From Chlorogloeopsis sp038404745 (GTDB taxonomy: Bacteria > Cyanobacteriota > Cyanobacteriia > Cyanobacteriales > Nostocaceae), in the NCBI RefSeq assembly GCF_038404745.2, contig NZ_JAYKTT020000024.1:124001-188000 (forward strand): 64,000 nt of DNA, written 5' to 3'. The notes below the pieces were generated by a model. It searched no databases. It was given only the letters and a program-made list of their open reading frames with translations, and was not told the DNA's origin. A program made the translations under genes and the position numbers. Below, piece by piece: positions 1 through 9,982 of the stretch; the stretch's first letter is position 1; each line of letters begins with the position of its first letter.

Positions 1-684
1 GATTTTCTTGCTGTGCCTGTGGTGGATCGAGAACAGCGTTTAGTGGGAATTGTTACAGTCGATGATGTAATTGATATTATCCAAGAGGAAACCACTGAGG
101 ATATTTATGCTGTAGGTGGTGGTGTTCAATCAGGTGGTGACGGCTATTTTGAATCAGATTTATTTACAGTTGCTCGCAAGCGGGTTGTCTGGTTACTTGT
201 CTTACTTATTACTAATACTGTGACGGGAACAATTATTAAGTCGCAAGAGGATATTTTAGAAAAAGTGGTAGTGTTGGCAGCTTTTATCCCCTTGCTAGTC
301 GGTACAGGTGGTAATGTTGGTGCTCAATCTTCCACAGTCGTGATTCGTGGTATGAATACTGAAGAAATCCGCGCTTTGGGTGGCCCATTACACGTCATTG
401 GTAGAGAAGCTGTGGCTGGAGCTTTGTTAGGAGTAATGTTAGGCTTAATCGCAACTGTATGGGCTTTCTTTCTACAAAAGAATTTAGAAGTAGCCTTAGC
501 AGTTGGCGTTAGTCTCGTAGCGATTTCTGTTTTAGCTTCTGTTTCTGGTTCCGCTCTACCGTTTTTATTCCGCTTACTGCGCTTAGATCCGGCATTAATG
601 TCAGCGCCTTTTATTACTACAGCAGTGGATGTTGTAGGTGTTTTAATTTACTTTAATTTAGCGCGAGTAATATTAAGAATATAA
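1..684 (+). CDS. mgtE: Magnesium transporter MgtE, C-terminal part (5' end outside window)
   Basis: The reading frame is open from base 1, so the true start lies upstream. The visible protein begins in the last strand and helix of a CBS domain (VGIVTVDDVIDII) and then enters the MgtE membrane domain. The five-helix pore domain carries the family motif GGNVGAQSS, which lines the Mg2+ pathway in MgtE channels. MgtE is a homodimeric inner-membrane Mg2+ channel gated by Mg2+ binding to its cytosolic N and CBS domains. Those gating domains lie mostly outside this window. The frame closes with TAA after a hydrophobic last helix, as expected for the family C-terminus, so only the 5' side is missing. 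Family assignment is secure; whether the upstream part is intact cannot be judged here. Confidence 0.93.
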   Translation, partial: DFLAVPVVDREQRLVGIVTVDDVIDIIQEETTEDIYAVGGGVQSGGDGYFESDLFTVARKRVVWLLVLLITNTVTGTIIKSQEDILEKVVVLAAFIPLLVGTGGNVGAQSSTVVIRGMNTEEIRALGGPLHVIGREAVAGALLGVMLGLIATVWAFFLQKNLEVALAVGVSLVAISVLASVSGSALPFLFRLLRLDPALMSAPFITTAVDVVGVLIYFNLARVILRI

Positions 685-806
685 GTTCGTAATCATAGAA
701 ATTTGCTTCGTTATTTCTGTCAAGAAATCTCTAATTTAATTTTCAGTCACAGACAAAAATCACAACTATAAGTTTTAAAATTTGAGTTAAAAAAGAATGT
801 GGTTAA

Positions 807-2444
807 ATGTTATTTAAAAATTTAGTAAGCATTGCCATCAAAGTGCTATTACCCGCACTATTAATTCTAGTCTTAACTCTAATTAATTTCTCTAGTAGTA
901 ACCAAGCTATAGATATTAAAATACCTAAAATTCAGCAAAGTAATCCTATAATTGTTGAAAATATTAAACCCGGTACAACTAATTGGCAGCTAACTAATCC
1001 AGCTACCCGAAGAGAAATAGAAGGTTATGCTTCGCTTACAAGTGTTAATCGCGGTGAAAAAATCAAGTTTTTTGTCAACACAAAAGAGCCAAGCTACACT
1101 ATAGAAATTTTCCGGATGGGGTGGTATAGAGGCGCAGGAGGGCGACAAATGGCACCTGCGATCGCACGCAAAGCAGTCAAACAACCACCACCAATGGTAG
1201 ATCAGGCAACAGGGTTAATAGAATGTGATTGGCTAGATCCATACGTATTAAAAATTCCTTCTTCCCAAAACGATCCCACAATTTGGGCTAGCGGTATTTA
1301 TTTAGCAAAACTAACTGCTAGTATTAGTGGCAAGCAAAGTTACATTATTTTTGTTGTCCGCGATGACAGCCGCTCTTCTGACATCCTCTTTCAATCGAGC
1401 GTTACTACTTATCAGGCATATAACAATTGGGGTGGAATGTCCCTTTATCGCTGGAACAGTCGTGGCAAACAAGCATCTAAAGTTTCTTTTAATCGTCCTT
1501 ATACCATCAGCCCTAATCGCGCTGCCGCCTATGGAGTAGGTGCTGGAGAATTTCTCACCAATTTTCAACCAAAACGACGAACTTCTAGTGCTGGATGGGA
1601 ATACAATATGCTGCGATGGCTAGAACGAGAGGGCTACGATGTCACTTATAGCACCGACATTGATACCCACGAAAATCATCTAGATCCATATACTGGCAAA
1701 CCTATGCTGTTACTGCACAAAGCATTTCTTTCTGTCGGGCATGATGAGTATTGGTCGTGGCAAATGCGGCAAAATATTGAAGCGGCTAGAGATGCTGGTG
1801 TTAGTCTTGGCTTTTTTTCTGCTAATACCTGTTATTGGCAAATTCGCTTTGAACCTAGTCGAATCGCCCCAGGTATTAACCGCACCATCGTAGCTTACAA
1901 AGAAAATGTTGCTTTAGATCCCTATGCTAGAGACACAGATCCAACAAACGATTATTTGATAACGACGCTTTGGCGAAGAAAACCTGTAAATTTCCCAGAA
2001 GATGCCTTGATTGGAGTTATGTATGAGACATTTCAGGTAAATGCTGATATAGTTTTCAAGCAAACAGCACCAGATTGGTTGCTTGCAAATACACAATTAA
2101 AACCAAGCAATGATCAGGCATTGTTGCGATCAAATAATCGAGAGTCTAAAAAAGAAATACGCTTAGTAGGACTTTTAGGCTATGAAGTTGATCGGATGTT
2201 TGGTAATGCTCCTGTCAATACAATTCGTGTTGCCCATTCGCCCTATCGTTACGGACGCCGTATTCGATATGCAGATATAACAGTTTACACTACAAACTCT
2301 GGTGCAACAGTATTTGCAACCGGCTCAATACAGTGGAGTTGGGGACTAGATGATTACAATGTGCCAAAGTTACGTCCCTCTGTTTTAAATAATGATGCCC
2401 AAGTCATAACGGGCAATGTATTAGCCAAAATGTTAGGAAAATAA
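807..2444 (+). CDS. Membrane-anchored N,N-dimethylformamidase beta-subunit-like protein
   Basis: The 545-residue protein starts with a single hydrophobic segment (about residues 8-28) that looks like a signal anchor, followed by an exported domain. The body resembles the C-terminal domain of the N,N-dimethylformamidase large subunit: an Ig-like strand region (about 65-185, including the motif RMGWYRGAGGR), then a glutamine-amidotransferase-like region with YQAYNNWGG, the motif VGHDEYWSW and FFSANTCYWQIR. In this family such proteins are often annotated as secreted and of unknown substrate. Formamidase activity is not implied, because the small subunit is not nearby. The gene stands alone, about 120 bp after mgtE and convergent with the small gene at 2466. 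Fold and family call are good; function is open. Confidence 0.75.
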   Translation: MLFKNLVSIAIKVLLPALLILVLTLINFSSSNQAIDIKIPKIQQSNPIIVENIKPGTTNWQLTNPATRREIEGYASLTSVNRGEKIKFFVNTKEPSYTIEIFRMGWYRGAGGRQMAPAIARKAVKQPPPMVDQATGLIECDWLDPYVLKIPSSQNDPTIWASGIYLAKLTASISGKQSYIIFVVRDDSRSSDILFQSSVTTYQAYNNWGGMSLYRWNSRGKQASKVSFNRPYTISPNRAAAYGVGAGEFLTNFQPKRRTSSAGWEYNMLRWLEREGYDVTYSTDIDTHENHLDPYTGKPMLLLHKAFLSVGHDEYWSWQMRQNIEAARDAGVSLGFFSANTCYWQIRFEPSRIAPGINRTIVAYKENVALDPYARDTDPTNDYLITTLWRRKPVNFPEDALIGVMYETFQVNADIVFKQTAPDWLLANTQLKPSNDQALLRSNNRESKKEIRLVGLLGYEVDRMFGNAPVNTIRVAHSPYRYGRRIRYADITVYTTNSGATVFATGSIQWSWGLDDYNVPKLRPSVLNNDAQVITGNVLAKMLGK

Positions 2445-2465
2445 TATAGAAATGCTTTTTATTCT

Positions 2466-2723
2466 TTATAATTCTGATGTTGTATCTGGGGCAATGATTT
2501 CACCAGTACCCAAATTCAGGATCATATCCTGATCAGTGATCAGCTCACTGAGTTCCTTTACCTGTAAATTCATTTGTTCGCATGCTTTACGCAATTCTCG
2601 TGCAAAAGTATTCAAATCATTACCATAACCACATTGGTGAGCAGCAGTTTCAATTCCCTGCTTGGCATTTGCTCTTGCACAATCTACTAGTTCTCTGCCT
2701 TGTAATGGTGTTTGAGATGACAT
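2466..2723 (-). CDS. Small conserved-looking hypothetical protein (85 aa)
   Basis: The gene encodes an 85-residue soluble, acidic, mostly helical protein with two conserved-looking cysteines near the N-terminal half (DCARANAKQG and HQCGYG) and a third (KACEQM). There is no signal peptide or membrane segment. The start ATG is at 2721-2723. The gene converges on the dimethylformamidase-like gene with only about 20 bp between stops. I do not recognise a characterised family, and no function is proposed. Coding is supported by the balanced composition and the absence of any better frame in the interval. Confidence 0.6.
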   Translation of the reverse strand: MSSQTPLQGRELVDCARANAKQGIETAAHQCGYGNDLNTFARELRKACEQMNLQVKELSELITDQDMILNLGTGEIIAPDTTSEL

Positions 2724-2927
2724 ATTCGCTTTTATAACTCTTAGGTTTCCCTGTTAGAGTATCAACTATCCAATTTATACTCATCCACCTAATGAAAGGT
2801 AAAAATTAAAAGAAAACCAGCCATAAGGGTAGATTTTTGGAGACTGGGGACTGGGGACTAGGAAGAGGGCAAGGGGAAAATCTTTCTCCGTGTCTTTTTA
2901 TCCCCGCGTCTCCGTGTCTTTTTGCTT

Positions 2928-3788
2928 CTAACCGTTAACTACGACACCACCATTCGGATGTAATACCTGTCCAGAAATGTAAGAAGCATCATCTGATGCT
3001 AAAAACACATAACTGGGTGCAATTTCTTCTGGTTGTCCTGCTCGTTGCATTGGCACTTGTTTACCAAAATTTGCAACTTTATCTTCTGGAAAAGTAGCGG
3101 GTATTAAAGGAGTCCAAATTGGGCCGGGTGCGACGGCATTCACACGAATTCCCTTTTCTACTAAACTTTCTGATAGGGAACGAGTAAAGGCAACGATCGC
3201 TCCTTTTGTGGAGGAGTAGTCAAGTAGTTGTGGGCTACCTTTATAAGCTGTGACTGAAGTGGTGTTAATGATGGCGCTACCTTCTTTGAGGTGCTTCATC
3301 GCTGCTTTTGTTAAGAAAAACATTGAGAAAATATTAGTACGAAAAGTCCGCTCTAATTGCTCTTTACTAATATCTTCGATACTTTTTTGTGGGTGTTGTT
3401 CGGCAGCATTATTAACAAGAATATCGAGTTTACCAAACTCATCGACTGTTTGTTGCACCGCCTGCTGACAAAAGGTTTCATCGCCAATATCACCAGCTAT
3501 GGTTACTGCACGTCGCCCTTGTGCTTCTACTAAATGCTTAGTTTCTTTAGCATCATCGTGTTCATTAAGGTATAAGATAGCTACATCAGCCCCTTCTTTA
3601 GCAAAAGCGATCGCTACAGCACGACCAATACCACTATCTCCACCAGTTATTAGTGCTACTTTATCCTTTAACTTGCCACTTCCCTGATACTGTGAATCTT
3701 CAGCTTTGGGTTTTGGCGTCATTTCTGATTCAATACCCGGTTGCTGTGCCTGCTGCTGTGGAGGTTGTAGTGTTTGTTCTTCTGGCAT
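2928..3788 (-). CDS. SDR family NAD(P)-dependent oxidoreductase
   Basis: This is a classical short-chain dehydrogenase of 286 residues with an N-terminal extension of about 40 Pro/Gln-rich residues. The cofactor motif is GGDSGIGRAVA, followed by the NNAAEQ strand motif and the active site YSSTKGA (Tyr and Lys, four residues apart). The C-terminal SGQVLHPNGG motif matches the YghA/YhdF-type subgroup, often called general stress or glucose/ribitol-like dehydrogenases. It is cytosolic and the substrate is unknown. The gene is monocistronic, with the STRR-like text 'gactggggactggggac' just downstream. The start ATG is at 3786-3788. Assignment to SDR is secure; the substrate is not. Confidence 0.92.
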   Translation of the reverse strand: MPEEQTLQPPQQQAQQPGIESEMTPKPKAEDSQYQGSGKLKDKVALITGGDSGIGRAVAIAFAKEGADVAILYLNEHDDAKETKHLVEAQGRRAVTIAGDIGDETFCQQAVQQTVDEFGKLDILVNNAAEQHPQKSIEDISKEQLERTFRTNIFSMFFLTKAAMKHLKEGSAIINTTSVTAYKGSPQLLDYSSTKGAIVAFTRSLSESLVEKGIRVNAVAPGPIWTPLIPATFPEDKVANFGKQVPMQRAGQPEEIAPSYVFLASDDASYISGQVLHPNGGVVVNG

Positions 3789-3826
3789 ATGTTAGTGATT
3801 TCCTGAAAATTGACAAAATAGTTATT

Positions 3827-3893
3827 AGTTAGTGGTTTCGTTGATTCTATGAAAGATTAAAACCGACAATTTATCTTCTAAACCCGCCCGTGC
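3827..3893 (+). repeat. Degenerate copy of a ~67-bp dispersed element
   Basis: The right end (ATTTATCTTCTAAACCCGCC then CGTGC) matches the right half of the better-preserved copy at 6133-6199. The left end has lost most of its GTAGGGGCG terminus. The element is flanked by TTAGTAGTTAGT-type text, as at the other copies. Confidence 0.55.
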
Positions 3894-4517
3894 AGTAGTT
3901 AGAACTACTAACCAATTACATTTTCAAAACTAAACCTTGGATCGAAAATTCAATCCAAGGTTTAACTTTGCGTTCGCACCCGACTGCCGTTTTTGAGTTA
4001 GATTTTTAGCCCCAAATGAAGGTTGTGTGTACCAGTTGCCATCAAAGCAAAAGTACTCCCTAACAGAAGTGCTCCCCACACCTAAGCACGCTCTATATGA
4101 CAAGGGAACATTACAACACAACTCTACCGCGATGAAGGATTTTTCCTTTCCATCTTTTTACAAAATAGCTCCGATTTTACTGGGATTTATCAGCCTTAAG
4201 TTGTAAAACAATATAAGTTATGTCAATCTTAAGAAGTAATTTACTTGATTAAATCTCTGTTCTACTCAGTATTATATTGGCAATAAAACTCACTTTATAA
4301 TTATGAGTGTTCTGATATCTTTGGAAAGTTAAAAGTAACTTTAAAGACATAAGACTTAAGTATAGACAAATAGCTTATCTCTGAGTGAGGAGTAGTGATT
4401 AAGAATTTGCAAAATATTAAGTTATAGAAGTGTTGCATCTCGTCAACATCTAATTATTTATTGAGATATATCTGAGATTAATAAAATTTACTTAGAGAGT
4501 AAAGCTGGGGTAGTGCT
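3894..4517. other. Gene-free interval upstream of the PGM1-like gene
   Basis: An open frame of about 60 codons on the minus strand (3930-4121) has no recognisable protein character and no ribosome binding site, and is judged spurious. The rest is AT-rich with no hairpin or RNA gene that I can identify. It presumably holds the promoter of the gene at 4518. Confidence 0.4.
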
Positions 4518-6122
4518 ATGCAAATTGTGAACATTTCTGACGGGAAAGAAACTGACCCTTTTCGACTTCTTCAGTCAACGTTGCGCGATCGCTGGCAAAA
4601 TATTGAAGGCCCGACAAATAGCGACGTTGATATTTTAGTTGTTCCTTCCCTTAGCATCGATCAGCGAGAACTCAAAAAAGTAGAAGGGTACGAACACTAT
4701 GAAGAACGCCTTTTATTTTCCTTGATTCGCTTGTGGAACCCACGCAACAGGCTGATTTATGTCACTTCTGTACCACTTCATCCCAGCATCATCGATTATT
4801 ATTTACAACTGTTGCCAGGAATTCCCTTTTCTCATGCTCGCAATCGCTTACTGCTTCTGTCTACTTACGATTCTTCTCTCAAACCCTTGAGTCAGAAAAT
4901 ATTAGAACGCCCCCGCTTACTCAATCGTATTCGTCAAGCTTTAAGACTAGACAAATCATTTATGATATGCTACAATACGACGCCTTTAGAATCAGAATTA
5001 TCTTTAAAATTAGGCGTCCCCCTGTATGCTGCCGATCCAAAATTGCAAATTTGGGGAACTAAAAGTGGCAGTAGAGAAATCTTTGCAGAAAGTGGAGTGC
5101 CACATCCAGATGGCAGCCAGAGGGTGTGGAGTGTAGATGATTTAGCACAAGCCGCTGCCGAGTTATGGGAGCGCCAACCAACCTTAAAAAGAATGGTGGT
5201 AAAGCTCAATGAAGGCATTTCCGGAGAAGGTAACGCGCTTTTAGATTTAAGACCAATTGCTGAACTTGCACCTGATGGTGGTTCTCATGCTCAAAGGGTA
5301 GCAGCGATTAGCGATTGTTTCCCCAAACTACGTTTTCAGGCTAAACAAGAAACTTGGGAGAACTTTTCACAACGCATCACAGAGCTAGGAGCAATTGTTG
5401 AAGCATTTGTGGAAGGAGAAATTAAGCGATCGCCCAGTGTACAAGGACGGATCACACCTTTAGGCGAAGTAGAAATCCTCTCCACCCACGACCAAATTCT
5501 CGGAGGGCCAGATGGACAAATTTATCTTGGCTGTCGTTTTCCTGCTGACAAAACCTATCGGATGCAATTACAACAATTAGGATTGAAAGTTGGCAGAAAA
5601 CTAGCCGAAAAAGGCGCATTAGAAAGATTTGGAGTAGATTTTATCGCCGTTGATCAAGGAAATGGAGAGTGGGATTTTCAAGCAATAGAAATCAATCTGC
5701 GCAAAGGTGGCACCACTCATCCCTTTATGACCCTAAAATTATTAACTAACGGGCGCTATGACCTTTCCACAGGCTTATTTTACTCTCAGCAGGGGCGTCC
5801 CAAATATTATATCGCCACCGACAACCTGCACAAAGACCGCTATCAAGGGCTTCTACCCAACGACTTAATGGACATAATTGCCCAACATCGGCTCCACTTT
5901 GACACCGGCACCGAAACAGGAACAATATTCCATTTGATGGGTTGTCTTTCTCAATTTGGCAAGTTGGGATTAACCAGCATCGGCGATTCTCCCCAACAAG
6001 CAGAAGAGATTTATAATAAAGTCGTCAAAGTTTTAGATGAAGAAACTAGCGGCAATAATAACAATTTCTCCAGTTTCTCAGAATACACTTTTCCTACTAC
6101 CTGGGATGGATTTAGTTGTTAG
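4518..6122 (+). CDS. PGM1-like ATP-grasp peptide ligase family protein
   Basis: The 534-residue protein resembles the ATP-grasp ligases related to PGM1, the peptide ligase of pheganumycin biosynthesis. Visible elements are an N-terminal domain of about 150 residues, an ATP-binding lobe with KLNEGISGEGNALLDL (a glycine-rich loop), the strand IVEAFVEGE, and a metal/ATP-binding stretch FQAIEINLRKGGTTHPF near residue 400. The C-terminal part (about 430-534) matches the small PGM1 C-terminal domain. ATP-grasp enzymes join a carboxylate to an amine through an acyl phosphate. The substrate here is unknown and no peptide-biosynthesis partner gene is adjacent. The start ATG at 4518 is preceded by a purine-rich TGGGGTAG. 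Confidence 0.72.
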   Translation: MQIVNISDGKETDPFRLLQSTLRDRWQNIEGPTNSDVDILVVPSLSIDQRELKKVEGYEHYEERLLFSLIRLWNPRNRLIYVTSVPLHPSIIDYYLQLLPGIPFSHARNRLLLLSTYDSSLKPLSQKILERPRLLNRIRQALRLDKSFMICYNTTPLESELSLKLGVPLYAADPKLQIWGTKSGSREIFAESGVPHPDGSQRVWSVDDLAQAAAELWERQPTLKRMVVKLNEGISGEGNALLDLRPIAELAPDGGSHAQRVAAISDCFPKLRFQAKQETWENFSQRITELGAIVEAFVEGEIKRSPSVQGRITPLGEVEILSTHDQILGGPDGQIYLGCRFPADKTYRMQLQQLGLKVGRKLAEKGALERFGVDFIAVDQGNGEWDFQAIEINLRKGGTTHPFMTLKLLTNGRYDLSTGLFYSQQGRPKYYIATDNLHKDRYQGLLPNDLMDIIAQHRLHFDTGTETGTIFHLMGCLSQFGKLGLTSIGDSPQQAEEIYNKVVKVLDEETSGNNNNFSSFSEYTFPTTWDGFSC

Positions 6123-6132
6123 TTAGTGGTTA

Positions 6133-6199
6133 GTAGGGGCGAGTTTTATGATTAAGTTTGAGATAAAATCAAGAATTTATCTTCTAAACCCGCCCGTAC
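6133..6199 (+). repeat. 67-bp dispersed element with GTAGGGGCG/CGCCCGTAC-like ends
   Basis: The ends are imperfect inverted repeats (GTAGGGGCGAGTTTT on the left, AAACCCGCCCGTAC on the right). A 68-bp sister lies at 16737-16804 and a worn one at 3827-3893. The copy sits ten bases after the stop of the PGM1-like gene and is followed by an imperfect TAGTGGTTAATAACCAACTA hairpin. Confidence 0.65.
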
Positions 6200-6284
6200 A
6201 GTGGTTAGTGGTTAATAACCAACTACTACCTACTAACCAATCCCCAATCCCCAATCCCCGATCCTCATTTGTGTATTAGCGGTT

Positions 6285-8036
6285 GTGTCTAACAAGAGCG
6301 CGGTTCACTGCATAAATCCAAACTGCCTACGTCCTTATCCCCAACCTTGGGGAAACAAATTTTGCAACAGCTGTGGTGCGCCCTTAGAGCTGATAGACCG
6401 CTATGTGCCTACGGCGCGTTTAGGATCGGGAGGTTTTGCCCAAATTTATACTGTTTGGGATCAAAAAACGCAAACCGAAAAGGTGCTGAAGGTATTGGTG
6501 GAAGATTCACCAAAAGCCCTAGAATTATTTGCTCAAGAAGCAGCTGTTTTAAGTTGTCTAAGACATCCGGGTGTTCCCAAAATCGATAGTGATGGTTATT
6601 TTCAGCGCTATTGGTCAGATTCTCAAGGACAACTCAACCTGCCTTGTTTAGTCATGGAAAAAATTGACGGGCAGACGTTGGAAAATATTTTACAACACTA
6701 CTATCCTCAAGGGTGTCCCCAAGAACTAGTGTTTAATTGGTTAACCCAAGCCACAGACATCTTACAGCACTTACATCAACGCAATATCATTCATCGTGAC
6801 ATCAAACCTTCTAACTTAATGTTGCGCAATCCTTCACCATTGGCAGGGGAGCAGTTGGTGCTAATCGATTTTGGCGGGGCAAAACAATTTGAAAAGACAA
6901 ATATTGGTTCAGAATCGCGATCTACAAAATTATTTTCCACTGGCTACAGCCCTCCAGAACAAATTGCTGGTGTGAATATTGGGCCTGCTGCTGATTTTTA
7001 TGCCCTCGGTCGGACGATGATTGAATTATTGACGGGCAAACATCCAGCAGATTTAGAAGATCCGCTCACCGGAGAATTTAGTTGGCGTAGGCAAGTCAAT
7101 ATTAATCCACTGTTTGCAGACTTGCTCGATGATATGGTAAGGGAGGACGCGCGATCGCGTCCAGCAAATACAGCCATTCTTCAAAAACGTTTGGCACAAA
7201 TTTCTGATGCATTTTCCAGCAATGTCAGACAAACTAGCCGTCACATTACTCCTCCTGTACGCACCACTGCACCAGCTCAGATTTCGACATTTTTCTTAGA
7301 ACTAGAAAAAACTCTTCAACAAGCATTTACTAGTTCTACTAATCTTGTCAGAAAAATTATAGTTTTTATATTTCAGGCAATCTTTCAGTTGATTAGAGCC
7401 TGCTTAGATACGATTTGGTCAATGCTTTTGACTTGTATCGGTGCTGGTATTGGTACAATTATTGGCTATTTCTTTGCATATCGGACAACCTGGGGAGCAG
7501 AAGTTGGCGAAGTTCTATCTAAGCAACTAACTGTATTACTGGCAAATAATCAACCTGTACTGGGTTCAGAGATTTTGATATTTGCGGGCGCTGGCTTCGG
7601 AACTGCATGGGGATTGACAATAGCGGGAGGTTATGGACAAAGACGGCGGTTTTTAGTCGCATCACTTATGGGTATAATCAGCTACAGCTTTGGTTGGTTT
7701 ATTTTGCAATTATTTACACCCAAAGATAATGGTGAGGGTTTGGTAGGATTGATTTTAGCTGCTGTTTCCCTGTTTACTTTAGGATTAGGTCTTCGCAGCC
7801 ATCAAATAGTTCATGCTATTATTGCCGCTTTTGGCACTGCCATTCCATTTGCACTTTTGATGAGTTTAAGGCTTTCATCAAGTTTGTTCGACTTATTTCG
7901 CCCTACTAATAATTGGGAAGAGTTGTGGCTGAAAATAGCCCTTTTTGGTCTGATTGGTATTTTTATTAGCTTCTGGCTGGGAGTGAGTTATTACTTGGTT
8001 GTACCAGGTTTGCGCTTGTTGGGCTGGCGTAAATAA
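6285..8036 (+). CDS. Serine/threonine protein kinase with N-terminal zinc ribbon and C-terminal membrane domain
   Basis: Residues 9-33 hold a CxxxxC...CxxC zinc ribbon (CINPNC, then CNSCGAPL). The Hanks-type kinase domain spans about 40-310: P-loop LGSGGFAQIYTVW, catalytic loop IIHRDIKPSN and the metal loop LIDFGGAK, all with intact key residues. A linker leads to a C-terminal region (about 370-583) with about six hydrophobic helices, so the kinase is membrane-tethered, probably with the catalytic domain in the cytosol. The start is GTG at 6285, because no ATG precedes the zinc ribbon in frame. The substrate is unknown. Short CCCCAATC repeats lie just upstream. Confidence 0.88.
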   Translation: MSNKSAVHCINPNCLRPYPQPWGNKFCNSCGAPLELIDRYVPTARLGSGGFAQIYTVWDQKTQTEKVLKVLVEDSPKALELFAQEAAVLSCLRHPGVPKIDSDGYFQRYWSDSQGQLNLPCLVMEKIDGQTLENILQHYYPQGCPQELVFNWLTQATDILQHLHQRNIIHRDIKPSNLMLRNPSPLAGEQLVLIDFGGAKQFEKTNIGSESRSTKLFSTGYSPPEQIAGVNIGPAADFYALGRTMIELLTGKHPADLEDPLTGEFSWRRQVNINPLFADLLDDMVREDARSRPANTAILQKRLAQISDAFSSNVRQTSRHITPPVRTTAPAQISTFFLELEKTLQQAFTSSTNLVRKIIVFIFQAIFQLIRACLDTIWSMLLTCIGAGIGTIIGYFFAYRTTWGAEVGEVLSKQLTVLLANNQPVLGSEILIFAGAGFGTAWGLTIAGGYGQRRRFLVASLMGIISYSFGWFILQLFTPKDNGEGLVGLILAAVSLFTLGLGLRSHQIVHAIIAAFGTAIPFALLMSLRLSSSLFDLFRPTNNWEELWLKIALFGLIGIFISFWLGVSYYLVVPGLRLLGWRK

Positions 8037-8074
8037 ATATCCCCCTTACCGCTATTCCTTGGTTTGGGGGATAT
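8037..8074 (+). terminator. Stem-loop directly after the kinase stop codon
   Basis: A perfect 9-bp inverted repeat, ATATCCCCC and GGGGGATAT, with a 20-nt loop begins at the base following the TAA. There is no strong T-run, so this may be a weak terminator or an RNA-stabilising hairpin. Confidence 0.5.
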
Positions 8075-8547
8075 TATAATTGGTTGTCTATAGAGTTTTC
8101 AGTATAATTCGTTTTCGATGAATCTATTCTAGAAACTACTGTTAATTTTGACTAGCTAAAATACTGGTGTATACCGTACTTTTACAGTTTCTTTATTACG
8201 ACTTCATACTTAACTATTCCAAATCTAAATAGCCCCTAATTCACTTTTGTAGTGACTGGTCTCGGCAAATTTTTCTTTATGATTGTGGAATTTATTTATA
8301 AAATTTTAATATTTTCACTATAAAAGCTTTATGTAATTTTGACTGGTTTTCAAATAACAAGTTACATTATTTTTACAGTTTCTTCATCACTTATTTATAC
8401 TGACTAATTTTTTGATGAGTCTGATTATGCTAGTGGAACGTAACTTACTTTCAACAACGGGGAAGAACGATCCACTATCATGGATTCGGAGCGATCCATA
8501 CCTTAACATTTCTTTATCATTAAAAAAGTGCGCGATTGGATTGAAAA
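8075..8547. other. Gene-free interval before the M20 amidohydrolase
   Basis: AT-rich, with two loosely similar blocks (TTTTACAGTTTCTTTATTAC near 8184 and TTTTTACAGTTTCTTCATCA near 8370). No ORF or RNA gene was recognised. Confidence 0.4.
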
Positions 8548-9729
8548 ATGCTTACCTATATTAAAGATTTAGCAAAAACCCTCGCTCCCCGCTTAATAGA
8601 AATTCGCCGTCATATCCATTCTCACCCAGAACTCAGCGGGCAGGAGTACCAAACAGCCGCCTTTGTTGCTGGTGTTTTATCTTCTAACGGGCTTCATGTA
8701 CGAGAGGGAGTGGGTAAAACTGGTGTAATCGGAGAATTGCAAGGTACTGGTAGAGACGATCGCATCTTGGCAATTCGTACTGATATGGATGCTTTGCCAA
8801 TTCAAGAACGCACTGGTTTAGAGTTTGCTTCTCGTGTTCAAGGTTTGATGCACGCTTGCGGGCATGATGTTCATACCACAGTGGGTTTAGGAACGGCAAT
8901 GGTACTAGCTCAAATTGCAGAGGAGTTACCTGGAAAAATACGCTTTTTATTTCAGCCAGCAGAAGAAATTGCTCAAGGTGCCAACTGGATGGTGTCAGAT
9001 GGAGCAATGGAGAAAGTAAGTGGGGTATTGGGTGTTCATGTTTTTCCCTCCATTCCTGCTGGTTCAATTGGTGTGCGTTACGGAGCCTTAACAGCAGCAG
9101 CCGACGATCTAGAAATTATTATCCTTGGAGAATCGGGACATGGTGCTCGTCCCCATGAGGCAATTGATGCAATTTGGATTGCCGCGCAAGTAGTTACTAC
9201 TGTGCAACAAGCAATTAGTCGAACGCAGAATCCTTTGCGCCCCGTAGTGTTGAGCATCGGGCAGATTAGTGGAGGCAGAGCGCCGAATGTAATTGCTGAT
9301 CGAGTACAGTTGTTAGGCACTGTGCGATCGCTCCATCCCGAAACTCGTGCTAATTTACCAAACTGGATCGAAAAAATTGTCGCTAGTGTCTGCGATTCTT
9401 ACGGTGCGAAATACCAAGTGAATTATCGCCAAGGTGTACCTAGCGTTCAAAATGATTACCTTTTAACACAGTTGTTGCAATCAGGAGCAGAAGAAGCTTG
9501 GGGAAGCGATCGCGTGCAAGTATTACCCGAACCTTCTCTTGGTGCTGAAGATTTTTCTGTTTATTTAGAAAAAGCTCCCGGTTCTATGTTTCGCTTGGGT
9601 GTAGGTTTCCCAGATAGAGTCATTAATTACCCTTTACATCATCCTCAATTTGAAGTTGATGAATCTGCCATCATTACCGGAGTTGTGACTATGGCATATG
9701 CGGCTTTTAAATATTGGCAGGTAAACTAA
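8548..9729 (+). CDS. M20 family metallopeptidase / amidohydrolase
   Basis: The 393-residue protein has the M20D layout: an N-terminal catalytic half with RRHIHSHPELSGQE, RTDMDALPI, the metal ligands in HACGHDVHT and the PAEEIAQGA motif (catalytic Glu pair), a central lid/dimerisation domain starting near residue 185 (GHGARPHE), and a C-terminal metal ligand region LGAEDFSVY. M20D enzymes hydrolyse N-acyl amino acids, hippurate-like amides or indole-3-acetyl amino acids. The exact substrate cannot be told from sequence. It is cytosolic and the gene stands alone. All catalytic elements are intact. Confidence 0.93.
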   Translation: MLTYIKDLAKTLAPRLIEIRRHIHSHPELSGQEYQTAAFVAGVLSSNGLHVREGVGKTGVIGELQGTGRDDRILAIRTDMDALPIQERTGLEFASRVQGLMHACGHDVHTTVGLGTAMVLAQIAEELPGKIRFLFQPAEEIAQGANWMVSDGAMEKVSGVLGVHVFPSIPAGSIGVRYGALTAAADDLEIIILGESGHGARPHEAIDAIWIAAQVVTTVQQAISRTQNPLRPVVLSIGQISGGRAPNVIADRVQLLGTVRSLHPETRANLPNWIEKIVASVCDSYGAKYQVNYRQGVPSVQNDYLLTQLLQSGAEEAWGSDRVQVLPEPSLGAEDFSVYLEKAPGSMFRLGVGFPDRVINYPLHHPQFEVDESAIITGVVTMAYAAFKYWQVN

Positions 9730-9982
9730 CTATTGTCTATAAACCTTTAATCTAAAGTATATTCTTTTTAACTCGTACTTAAGAGAAAAAGCTGTATTGA
9801 TTCTCTTTTTAGCGGGTTTTTAACCATGAGTTAAGTTAGGTAAATTATCATGAGATTTACTAATGATTTTCGTAACATAGAACATACAAGCTAAAAATTT
9901 ATAACTTTTCCTACTAGGACTGTACTTAAAAAATAAAAACAAAAGGTTTTTTCATATCCAATACTTTTAAAGGATCGAGGAT

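Noticed and set aside
3930..4121. 63-codon minus-strand frame
   Set aside because: No ribosome site, low protein character and overlap with repeat-flanked intergenic DNA.
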